From positions 1 to 5,678 of the forward strand of contig JBDSTZ010000457.1 in NCBI GenBank assembly GCA_039927975.1: DNA of 5,678 nt. Reading direction: 5' to 3'. Below, piece after piece: positions 1 to 5,678 of this stretch. The DNA is from JBDSTZ01 sp039927975. Its GTDB lineage: Bacteria > Pseudomonadota > Gammaproteobacteria > Burkholderiales > Burkholderiaceae_D. Positions within the stretch are counted from its first letter, which is position 1. Every line of letters begins with the position of its first letter. The position numbers and the translations under genes are program-made. The notes under the pieces were generated by a model. It was given only the letters and a program-made list of their open reading frames with translations. It searched no databases and was not told the DNA's origin.

Positions 1-507
1 GGCGACCGGCGACGGCTGGCCGTGGCCATCGCCGAGGAAGTAGAACGGCGAGGCGGCGCCGGCGTGCTCGCGCGAATCGGAGGCCGACGGCGCCTGCGGC
101 ACGCCGAGGAAGGCGGCGCCGAAACGCGGATCGTAGGCCGGCACCGCGCTGTGCACCTTGTCCGGCACCCCGCTGCCGCTCTGGGCGACCGGCATCAGCG
201 CCGGCACCCGGTTGCCGAGCGAGAGCACCTGGGTCGGCGAGGCGGGAATCAGGTTGGTTCCGGGAATCTGGCCTTGTGGAATCGGGGTGCCCGGCACGCT
301 CGGACCGAAGCCGGCCGGGCTCACCAGGGGCGAACCGGGCGGCGCGATATTGGCCGGCGCCTGCACCCCGTGCGGGGCGAACGGCGGCGCGGCGAACATC
401 TCGGTGGCCATCCGCGCCGGCACGGCCGGGTCGAACGGCGCCGACGGCGCCGGCAAGGCGTTGGACGGTGCCGACGGCAGCGCGGGTGAGGAGGTTGGGA
501 TACTCAC
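1..507 (-). CDS. Family 2A encapsulin cargo, cysteine desulfurase (N-terminal cargo-loading part only; 3' end outside window)
   Basis: The 169 visible residues are almost entirely Pro, Ala, Gly, Ser and Val, with no predicted fold. This is the pattern of the disordered N-terminal cargo-loading domain of cysteine desulfurases packed in family 2A encapsulins. Islands of hydrophobic or conserved-looking sequence break the disorder: ATEMFAAPPF (residues 34-43), GTPIPQGQIPGTNLIPASP (73-91), SGSGVPD (110-116) and SPFYFLGD (153-160). The last probably leads into the PLP-dependent catalytic domain, which would take sulfur from L-cysteine and release alanine. The start is GTG at 507. It is the only choice near the N-terminus, because the shell stop codon lies in the same frame 9 nt upstream and the next ATG is codon 33. 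No Shine-Dalgarno sequence precedes it, so translation probably depends on coupling to the shell gene. The identity rests on this N-terminus plus the adjacent shell gene; the catalytic domain cannot be seen. Confidence 0.83.
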   Translation of the reverse strand, partial: MSIPTSSPALPSAPSNALPAPSAPFDPAVPARMATEMFAAPPFAPHGVQAPANIAPPGSPLVSPAGFGPSVPGTPIPQGQIPGTNLIPASPTQVLSLGNRVPALMPVAQSGSGVPDKVHSAVPAYDPRFGAAFLGVPQAPSASDSREHAGAASPFYFLGDGHGQPSPVA

Positions 508-516
508 TGGCGCGGC

Positions 517-1449
517 TTATTTATAGGTGTCGGGATAATCGTGGTACTTGCCGATCTCGACATCGTCGAGCACGGCCAGCGCGTCGCTGGTGAGCACCGC
601 CAGCGAGCAGTACAGCGAAATCAGGTAGGACGAGATGGCGTGGTTGTTGATGCCCATGAAGCGCACCGACAAGCCAGGACTCTGTTCGCCCGGCAGGCCC
701 GGCTGGAACAGCCCGACCACGCCCTGGCGCTTGTCGCCCACGCGCAGCAGCAAGATCTTGCTCTTGCCGTCGGCCACCGGCACCTTGTCCGATGGAATCA
801 GCGGAATCCCGCGCCAGGTGATGAATTGCGAACCGAACAGGCTGATGGTCGGCGGCGGCGTGCCGCGCCGGGTCGCTTCGCGGCCGAAGGCGGCGATCGC
901 CAGCGGATGGGCCAGGAAAAAGGCCGGCTCCTTCCACACCTTGGTCAGCAGCTCGTCGAGGTCGTCCGGGGTCGGCGCGCCGGTCAGCGGAAAGATGCGC
1001 TGCGAGTCGGTCACTTGCGACAGCAGGCCGTAGTCGGGGTTGTTGATCAGCTCGCTTTCCCGGTTTTCCTTGATCGTCTCGATCGTCAGGCGCAATTGCT
1101 CCTTGATCTGGTCGTGCGGGCTGCTGTACAGGTCGGAGACGCGGGTGTGCACGTCGAGCACCGTCGAGACGGCGTTCAGGTAGAACTCGCGCGGGTTTTC
1201 CTCGTAGTCGACATAGGTGCGCGGCAACTGGTTTTCGGTCTCGCGCGCGGTGCAGGTGACGCGGATCGCTTCCGGGTTCTTCACCTTGTTGAGGCGGTAG
1301 ATGCCGGCCTCGACCGGCACCCATTGCAGCAGATGGGTCAGCCAGCGCGGACTGATGGTCTCGAGCTGGGGGACGCTCTTGGTGGCATTGGCTAACTGCC
1401 GTGCTGCGTGATCGCCGAGGGCGGTGGTACCGCCAACTGTTGCCGACAT
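517..1449 (-). CDS. srpI: Family 2A encapsulin nanocompartment shell protein
   Basis: This 310-residue protein is recognised as a SrpI-type encapsulin, an HK97-fold shell protein that self-assembles into an icosahedral compartment in the cytoplasm. The N-terminal arm carries the family signature GDHAARQLANATKSVPQ (12-28), followed by ISPRWLTHLLQWVPVEAGIY (32-51). A long helical stretch (about 105-143) fits the HK97 spine helix of the P-domain. The rest (about 150-305) fits the A-domain and ends in VLDDVEIGKYHDY (293-305). The length is that of family 2A. The cyclic-nucleotide-binding insertion that marks family 2B is absent. The ATG start is supported by GGAG five bases upstream. The gene directly precedes the cargo gene and follows the regulator gene after a 76-bp gap. 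Family knowledge (Synechococcus elongatus SrpI, Acinetobacter baumannii) links such shells to cysteine desulfurase cargo and sulfur storage; that role here is inferred from the operon. Confidence 0.95.
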   Translation of the reverse strand: MSATVGGTTALGDHAARQLANATKSVPQLETISPRWLTHLLQWVPVEAGIYRLNKVKNPEAIRVTCTARETENQLPRTYVDYEENPREFYLNAVSTVLDVHTRVSDLYSSPHDQIKEQLRLTIETIKENRESELINNPDYGLLSQVTDSQRIFPLTGAPTPDDLDELLTKVWKEPAFFLAHPLAIAAFGREATRRGTPPPTISLFGSQFITWRGIPLIPSDKVPVADGKSKILLLRVGDKRQGVVGLFQPGLPGEQSPGLSVRFMGINNHAISSYLISLYCSLAVLTSDALAVLDDVEIGKYHDYPDTYK

Positions 1450-1454
1450 TGTGA

Positions 1455-1458
1455 CTCC
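1455..1458 (-). promoter_or_regulatory. Ribosome binding site of the shell gene
   Basis: On the minus strand GGAG ends five bases before the ATG at 1449. It is the clearest Shine-Dalgarno sequence in the 3' half of the operon, which fits strong, independent translation of the shell compared with the cargo gene, which has none. Confidence 0.7.
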
Positions 1459-1504
1459 GGGGGGAAAGTGAGTGAAAGTTTGTTAATTAGGCAAAGGCGA
1501 AGTC

Positions 1505-1520
1505 TCGGGCCTGGCCCCGA
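1505..1520 (-). other. Short hairpin in the gap between regulator and shell genes
   Basis: The 76-bp gap 1450-1525 contains a 5-bp inverted repeat, TCGGG and CCCGA, with a six-base loop, just after the regulator stop codon. On the minus strand no T-run follows it, so it is a poor intrinsic terminator and may instead be an RNA stability or attenuation element, or chance in GC-rich DNA. The rest of the gap is AT-rich (TAATTAACAAAC, around 1472-1483), but I see no convincing -35/-10 pair. A separate shell promoter is therefore possible and not demonstrated. Confidence 0.25.
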
Positions 1521-1525
1521 ATGCT

Positions 1526-1816
1526 TCAACCGTCTATCGCCATCAATTGACGCGCCCGGGCGCTGTGCGAATCGCTGATCGATTCGCCGCAGTTGACCAG
1601 CGCCGACGGCGCCACCCCGAGCGCGGCGGCCAGCTTGGCCACCGTCGCCAGCGAGGCGATCACGTCGCCGCGCTCGATTTCGCCGATGTAGGAACGGTTC
1701 AGGGTCGAATGCTCGGCCAGCTTTTCCTGCGACCAGCCGCGCGATTCGCGCAACTGGCGCACGCCGATGCCGAAGCTGAGCACCAGCCGGGTCGAGGGCG
1801 GTTTCGGCGCCGGCAT
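1526..1816 (-). CDS. Xre-family helix-turn-helix transcriptional regulator
   Basis: This 96-residue protein is almost entirely one HTH_3 (Cro/CI, Xre) domain. LSFGIGVRQLRESRGWSQEK (13-32) forms helix 1 and the turn into helix 2. LAEHSTLNRSYIGEIERG (33-50) carries helices 2 and 3, with the recognition helix around RSYIGEIERG. ASLATVAKLAAALGVAPSAL (54-73) forms helices 4 and 5. No ligand-binding domain follows, only a short tail with one Cys (C76), so sensing would have to use DNA occupancy, dimerisation or that Cys. The ATG lies two bases after the acetyltransferase stop (TAGTGATG). A GTG at 1819 overlapping that stop is an alternative start adding one residue. The close coupling to the acetyltransferase gene and position before the shell gene suggest it controls this locus, including itself. 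The target is unknown. Its last codons contain one copy of an 18-bp repeat also present upstream of the rhodanese gene. Confidence 0.9.
   Translation of the reverse strand: MPAPKPPSTRLVLSFGIGVRQLRESRGWSQEKLAEHSTLNRSYIGEIERGDVIASLATVAKLAAALGVAPSALVNCGESISDSHSARARQLMAIDG
1530..1547 (+). repeat. 18-bp inverted repeat, copy 1 (upstream of shell gene)
   Basis: CCGTCTATCGCCATCAAT on the plus strand. It matches 17 of 18 positions of the minus-strand sequence at 3242-3225. This copy lies inside the last codons of the HTH gene, about 80 bp before the shell start codon. The match does not extend beyond the 18 bases, and no target-site duplication is visible. Confidence 0.5.
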
Positions 1817-1818
1817 CA

Positions 1819-2738
<920 letters not shown>

Positions 2739-2739
<1 letters not shown>

Positions 2740-3209
2740 CAGTCCTGCACCCAGGGCAGGCCGTGCGAGCGCCAGCCGTTGATGCGGCCGCGCTGGAACT
2801 GCTCGTCGATGTCGCCCTCGAAGCCTTCGACCACATTGAAGACCAGTTGCAGGCCGGCCTTGGCCGCCGCCTCGGCCGCCAGCGCCGAGCGCTTGCCGCT
2901 GCGGCACAGCAGCAGCGCGACCTTGTCTTTGCCGCCCAGCTTGGCCTCGAGCTCGCGCGCGAAGCGCGGGTTGCGCAGCAGCGCCGTGCCGGTGGCCCAG
3001 GGCACGTGCACGCTGCCGGGCACGTGGCCGACGAACACCCGCTCCTCGTTGGTGCGCACGTCGACCAGCACCGCCTGGCCCGACTTGGCCAGCTCCCAGG
3101 CCAGCGGCGGGGTGACGCCCCCGGCATACGCCAGGCCGCGCTCGCGGGCGTTGTGGAGGGCCGCTTCCAGCGGGGCGGGCAGGGCGATTTCCAGCAGCTC
3201 GGGCGGCAT
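2739..3209 (-). CDS. Single-domain rhodanese (sulfurtransferase) of the encapsulin operon
   Basis: This 156-residue protein carries one rhodanese domain. AVLVDVRTNEERVFVGHVPG (46-65) is the first CH2-like motif, with the usual DVR and GHVPG elements. SVHVPW follows. The active-site loop is CRSGKRS (102-108), with C102 as the residue expected to carry persulfide. The C-terminal NVVEGFEGD and NGWRSHGLPW (144-153) fit the family end motif. About 45 N-terminal residues precede the domain. It would shuttle sulfane sulfur between a donor (for example the desulfurase persulfide, or sulfur leaving the shell) and an acceptor. The physical partner is inferred from the operon only. There is no signal peptide, so it is cytoplasmic. 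The ATG at 3209 is chosen because GAGGAAA lies just upstream. An in-frame ATG at 3275 would add 22 residues, but lies next to the predicted transcription start and has no good ribosome binding site. It is the first gene of the locus. Confidence 0.92.
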
Positions 3210-3213
3210 AATG

Positions 3214-3220
3214 TTTCCTC
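3214..3220 (-). promoter_or_regulatory. Ribosome binding site that decides the rhodanese start
   Basis: The minus strand reads GAGGAAA ending four bases before the ATG at 3209, a strong Shine-Dalgarno match that favours this start over the ATG at 3275. Its first three bases are part of the 3' arm of the 12-bp inverted repeat at 3218-3229, so pairing of that repeat in RNA would partly hide it. Confidence 0.7.
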
Positions 3221-3291
3221 GAATATTGATTGCGATAGACGGCAGGCCCAGAGGTTGGACAACGCCGCTGGGCACATGTTCAATATACGAG
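3218..3291 (-). repeat. Nested inverted repeats in the rhodanese leader
   Basis: The outer arms are CTCGTATATTGA (minus strand, 3291-3280) and TCAATATTCGAG (3229-3218); they pair at 11 of 12 positions and are separated by 50 bases. Arm centres lie 62 bp apart, close to six helical turns. Inside them, GCCCAG and CTGGGC (3273-3268 and 3251-3246) pair perfectly, and inside those GTTG and CAAC (3263-3260 and 3257-3254) pair around a two-base loop. The upstream arm covers the candidate -10 box; the downstream arm touches the ribosome binding site. This could be an operator pair on DNA, or, if transcription starts further upstream, a leader RNA hairpin. Confidence 0.5.
3225..3242 (-). repeat. 18-bp inverted repeat, copy 2 (rhodanese leader)
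   Basis: The minus strand reads CCGTCTATCGCAATCAAT, 17 of 18 identical to the plus strand at 1530-1547. It sits between the predicted transcription start and the ribosome binding site of the rhodanese gene. With copy 1 it brackets the rhodanese, acetyltransferase and regulator genes, and relative to transcription the two copies point in opposite directions. Confidence 0.5.
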
Positions 3292-3309
3292 TTGCTCTTT
3301 TGGATTCAA
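3282..3309 (-). promoter_or_regulatory. Candidate sigma70-type promoter of the encapsulin operon
   Basis: On the minus strand TTGAAT (3309-3304, 4 of 6 to TTGACA) is followed after 16 bases by TATATT (3287-3282, 5 of 6 to TATAAT), in a locally AT-rich stretch. A start near 3275 would give a leader of about 65 bases before the rhodanese ATG. A weaker alternative lies just upstream, with -10 TTTAAT and -35 TTTTCC 16 bases apart; a transcript from there would include the whole nested inverted repeat. Confidence 0.5.
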
Positions 3310-3370
3310 ACGAATTAAAAAGCGCATCGACATTCGGAAAACGAGGAAGGGCGCCGACGAACTTAGGTTC

Positions 3371-3390
3371 GGTAAAGGCGACAGGTCGCC
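3371..3390 (-). terminator. Weak intrinsic terminator-like hairpin after the S8 protease gene
   Basis: About 37 bases after the protease stop the minus strand reads GGCGAC, CT, GTCGCC and then TTTACC. The stem is perfect, but the loop is very tight (or a 5-bp stem with a four-base loop) and the T-run is only three long. It is placed where a terminator separating the protease from the rhodanese operon would be expected. Confidence 0.4.
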
Positions 3391-3427
3391 AAGCTGCGGT
3401 TGAACGTGCGCGATGGGGCGATGCGGG

Positions 3428-5179
3428 TTAGTCGGTCATTGACAGCGACCGGGGGCCGCTCAGTCGGGCACTCTGCGCGGGATTGAGCACCCTGATCGGG
3501 CGCGCGATTTGATCGCCTGCCGGCAGTTCGTCGGCACCGTCGATCAACAGGCGTTTCAATTCGGCGACCGAGAGTGCCGGATGTTGGCTCAGTAACTTGG
3601 CCGCCGCGTTGCACACTTGCGGCGCAGCCATGCTGGTGCCGCTCATGAGCAAGGGATAGCCGCCCGGGGCCACGCTGCGAACCGTGTCGCCGTTGGCGTA
3701 CAGCCCGACGCTCGGGCCGGTATTGGTGAAGTTTGTGATCTGACCATCCTGGTCCACCGCACCCACCGTCAACAAATTAGGCGCGCTCAGGCTGCCCGGC
3801 AGGAAGCGCTGCTTGTCGATGTTTTGGTCGTCGTTGCCGGCGCCGGCAACGAACAGGGTAGTGGGTAACGCAGCCATCAAGGCCAGCATGTGCTTTTCGA
3901 GCGAAGCGGCATTCCCGGGCGAAATATGCTCGTTGGTGCCCCAGCTCATATTGACGACCCGCACCTGATTATTCTTGAGAAAGTTGGCGATGCGATCGAA
4001 GCGATCGTTCCACTCTGCCGCGTCGGGATTGGGCTGCAACGCCAGCGTTTGGGCATCACGGATCGCCACCAATTCGACAAAGGGATTACCTTCGGCCACG
4101 ATGCCCGCAACATGCGTGCCGTGCCGCCTGCCCCCCGCGCCGATCACTTCCAACATCAATCGCTGCGTGCGCAGAATGTACTCAGTCGACCGCTCCCTGT
4201 GTGCTTCTTTAAGTCGAAACTCGCTCATGTGAAGTTGCTCTTGCCATGCCCCCCAGGAAAGTGATTCCGGCGTCGCCTTGTCTGGAAGGAAGGAATCATG
4301 ATACCCCTGGACGAGCGCCCATGCCTTGGTTCGATCGAGACCATCGATCTGCGGATCGATCAAACAATCCCCGCCCGACGCCAGGACCAGGCACGCGCGT
4401 GGGGGATGCTTGAACAAGTCGATATCCACACCCTCGGGTTCCCACACCGCGACGCGCACCGCTCGCCCCTGACCTTCTAGCGGCGGGTAGGCGCGCTGTG
4501 GCCAGTAGGTCGATTCGCGGCCCTTGGCGTCGAGAACGGACTTGATGGCTTTTCGCAAGGCGTCGGCGCGCGGCCGAAGGATTTCACCGGAAAAACGAGT
4601 CTCCAAGATATTGTTGGCGAATGGAAGCGGTGAGTGAACCGGCAACATTTGATATATCTGATCAAGGCCTTTGACAGAGTCGGCCACGGTTTTCTCAAAC
4701 GGCGGGATGTCGAGAGAAGGGATTAGTTGTTTCAGGCGGGTTCGCGCTGCCGGCCAGGGCAAATCATTAACGCGTTGCGCGGCCACCATGGCAAAACGGG
4801 GCTGGTCCCATCCTTCGACGAGCGCCTGAGCCAGTAGCTCTTCGAAGAGGTACAGCATTGCGCGCTGCGATGGCTTGTCAATGGCGCGCCGCGCCGTTGC
4901 GATCTCCGCTAGCGCATCCGCGGGGCGCCCACGCAGCAGCATGCTATGGATCAGCGTGGCGCTGGCACGCCCCATCGAAGGTTGGGTCTCCGCCTGCCGC
5001 AGCGCCAAGCCCTCGAGCCAGTCGAGCATTGGTGCCAGCCCGGACACCGGCAGGCGCAAATATTCGCTGCGCAGTTTAGTCGGCGCAAAACTATACGCAG
5101 GGTTGTCATCGGCGAGCGTAAAAAGGGGGAGTGCGAATAAACCCAGGCATAAAGCCGAGCGCAGCATTTTCTTCAACAA
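3428..5179 (-). CDS. Exported subtilisin-family (S8) serine peptidase, possibly with altered active site
   Basis: The 583-residue product starts with a signal peptide (charged MLKKMLR, hydrophobic 8-22, probable cleavage after TLA at 23). A helical N-terminal region of unknown function follows (about 40-220), then an S8 domain to the C-terminus. Catalytic His is H353 in RHGTHVAGI, the oxyanion Asn is N449 in VAGAGND, and the nucleophile is S516 in SGTSMAAP. The Asp motif, usually D-S/T-G in relatives of the type VAVWDSGVD, reads VAVWEPEGVD (243-252), so the Asp is replaced by Glu with one extra residue. Activity is therefore uncertain. The region between this motif and the His is about 100 residues, much longer than in subtilisin. 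TTG at 5179 is chosen because GGAG lies eight bases upstream; TTG at 5176 and ATG at 5167 (codon 5) are alternatives. The gene is less GC-rich than its neighbours, hinting at separate ancestry. No functional link to the encapsulin genes is evident. Confidence 0.85.
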   Translation of the reverse strand: MLKKMLRSALCLGLFALPLFTLADDNPAYSFAPTKLRSEYLRLPVSGLAPMLDWLEGLALRQAETQPSMGRASATLIHSMLLRGRPADALAEIATARRAIDKPSQRAMLYLFEELLAQALVEGWDQPRFAMVAAQRVNDLPWPAARTRLKQLIPSLDIPPFEKTVADSVKGLDQIYQMLPVHSPLPFANNILETRFSGEILRPRADALRKAIKSVLDAKGRESTYWPQRAYPPLEGQGRAVRVAVWEPEGVDIDLFKHPPRACLVLASGGDCLIDPQIDGLDRTKAWALVQGYHDSFLPDKATPESLSWGAWQEQLHMSEFRLKEAHRERSTEYILRTQRLMLEVIGAGGRRHGTHVAGIVAEGNPFVELVAIRDAQTLALQPNPDAAEWNDRFDRIANFLKNNQVRVVNMSWGTNEHISPGNAASLEKHMLALMAALPTTLFVAGAGNDDQNIDKQRFLPGSLSAPNLLTVGAVDQDGQITNFTNTGPSVGLYANGDTVRSVAPGGYPLLMSGTSMAAPQVCNAAAKLLSQHPALSVAELKRLLIDGADELPAGDQIARPIRVLNPAQSARLSGPRSLSMTD

Positions 5180-5187
5180 TTTTTCAA

Positions 5188-5191
5188 CTCC
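5188..5191 (-). promoter_or_regulatory. Ribosome binding site favouring a TTG start for the S8 gene
   Basis: GGAG on the minus strand is eight bases before TTG at 5179, but 20 bases before the first in-frame ATG at 5167, too far for that ATG. The GGAG is itself part of a six-codon open frame, ATG GAG TTG AAA AAT TGT TGA (5193-5173), whose stop overlaps the start region. That small frame could be chance. Confidence 0.5.
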
Positions 5192-5253
5192 ATATTTTTA
5201 ATCTCTTCCCCGCTTCCGCTGGGCGACACGACCGCGCGAAAAATCAGCAGCCT

Positions 5254-5678
5254 CTAGCCGATCACAACACTGGTCGCGTGCTCGGGCGGTCCGACGTCGA
5301 TCGGCGCCTGCTTGTAGTGGTCGAGGTCGCGCGTGACCCGCATCGCCGCCACCACCTCGGGCCAGGGCGCGGCCCAGACCTCGGGCCACAGCCGCTCGCC
5401 AACATGCTCGACCTTGAAGGCGAGGTTTTCGCGGCCCGGCGTGAACTCGCAGTCGATGCCGGGCCGGTTGCCGCGCGCGTCGCAGCGGTACCAGCCGCCG
5501 TCGTCAAGCCGCAGCGCGACCAGGCAGTGGGTGCAGTACGGCCCGTCGAGGGCATCGAAGCGCAGGCGCTGGTACACCAGGCCGGCCGCAATGCCGTTGG
5601 CCCGCAACAGCGCCACCAGCAGATGGCTCTTGCCGATGCAGAGGCTGACGCCCTTGGCCAGCACCTCGGAGGCGGTGC
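5254..5678 (-). CDS. Transglutaminase-like domain protein (C-terminal part; 5' end outside window)
   Basis: About 140 residues are visible, beginning mid-domain with TASEVLAKG and ending at TAG (5256-5254). The pattern is that of the bacterial transglutaminase-like (papain-fold) superfamily: Cys in SLCIGKSHLL (Cys codon at 5640-5638), then ANGIAAGLVYQRLR, His in YCTHCLVAL, and Asp in WYRCDARGN. A complete Cys-His-Asp triad is therefore present in the usual order. The fragment has an extended C-terminal tail after the core, with PWPEVVAAMRVTRDLDHY resembling the end of related standalone proteins. Substrate and role are unknown; members of this superfamily act as peptidases or amidases. A GTG at 5664 is in frame but unlikely to be the true start, because it would cut into the domain just before the active-site Cys. 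The gap to the S8 gene is 74 bp, so co-transcription is possible. Confidence 0.8.
   Translation of the reverse strand, partial: TASEVLAKGVSLCIGKSHLLVALLRANGIAAGLVYQRLRFDALDGPYCTHCLVALRLDDGGWYRCDARGNRPGIDCEFTPGRENLAFKVEHVGERLWPEVWAAPWPEVVAAMRVTRDLDHYKQAPIDVGPPEHATSVVIG

Noticed and set aside
22..593. Three overlapping plus-strand open frames at the left end
   Set aside because: They are opposite the cargo N-terminus, whose Pro/Ala/Gly codons lack stops on every frame. The products have no domain features.
541..1395. Long plus-strand open frame of 284 codons opposite the shell gene
   Set aside because: It is the antisense shadow of the shell gene in GC-rich DNA. The product is Arg/Gln/His-rich low-complexity sequence without a recognisable fold, while the minus strand gives a clear encapsulin.
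3447..5179. S8 peptidase as a maturation protease of the encapsulin, analogous to phage capsid proteases
   Set aside because: It has a signal peptide and would act outside the cytoplasm, is separated by a 218-bp spacer with a terminator-like hairpin, and differs in composition from the operon.
5130..5179. Lipoprotein signal for the S8 peptidase (Cys11 in SALC)
   Set aside because: The position before the Cys is Leu, not Gly, Ala or Ser, and no Leu sits at -3, so it does not fit a lipobox. A standard signal peptide cut after TLA fits better.

Overview
The window is GC-rich DNA in which every supportable gene lies on the minus strand. Gene content and protein style suggest a betaproteobacterium, most likely Oxalobacteraceae (Massilia/Duganella/Janthinobacterium-like). 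This placement is inference from remembered family resemblance and was not tested by a search.

The core (3209 down to 1) is a family 2A encapsulin locus, a protein nanocompartment for sulfur. In transcription order it holds a single-domain rhodanese (3209-2739), a serine O-acetyltransferase of the EpsC type (2739-1819), a small Xre-type helix-turn-helix regulator (1816-1526), the HK97-fold shell protein SrpI (1449-517), and the start of the cargo gene (507 to 1, running off the window). The visible cargo part is a Pro/Ala/Gly-rich disordered segment. It matches the N-terminal cargo-loading domain of encapsulin-associated cysteine desulfurases; the catalytic domain lies outside the window. In characterised family 2A systems the desulfurase is packed in the shell, takes sulfur from cysteine and loads the compartment with elemental sulfur. 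The acetyltransferase makes O-acetylserine, a cysteine precursor, and the rhodanese can move sulfane sulfur, so the genes read as one cysteine-to-stored-sulfur pathway. The 1-nt overlap, 2-nt gap and 9-nt gap between genes indicate translational coupling. The only sizeable gap inside the locus is the 76 bp before the shell gene.

The 218-bp intergenic region 3210-3427 holds a weak terminator-like hairpin after the upstream gene, a candidate sigma70-type promoter, and nested inverted repeats ending at the rhodanese ribosome binding site. An 18-bp sequence (17/18 identical) occurs inverted both there and just upstream of the shell gene, which suggests a shared control site.

Upstream, 5179-3428 encodes an exported subtilisin-family (S8) protein whose catalytic Asp motif is altered. 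Its base composition is visibly less GC-rich than that of its neighbours. At the right edge (5678-5254) is the C-terminal part of a transglutaminase-like cysteine protease-fold protein. These two genes have no evident link to the encapsulin system.
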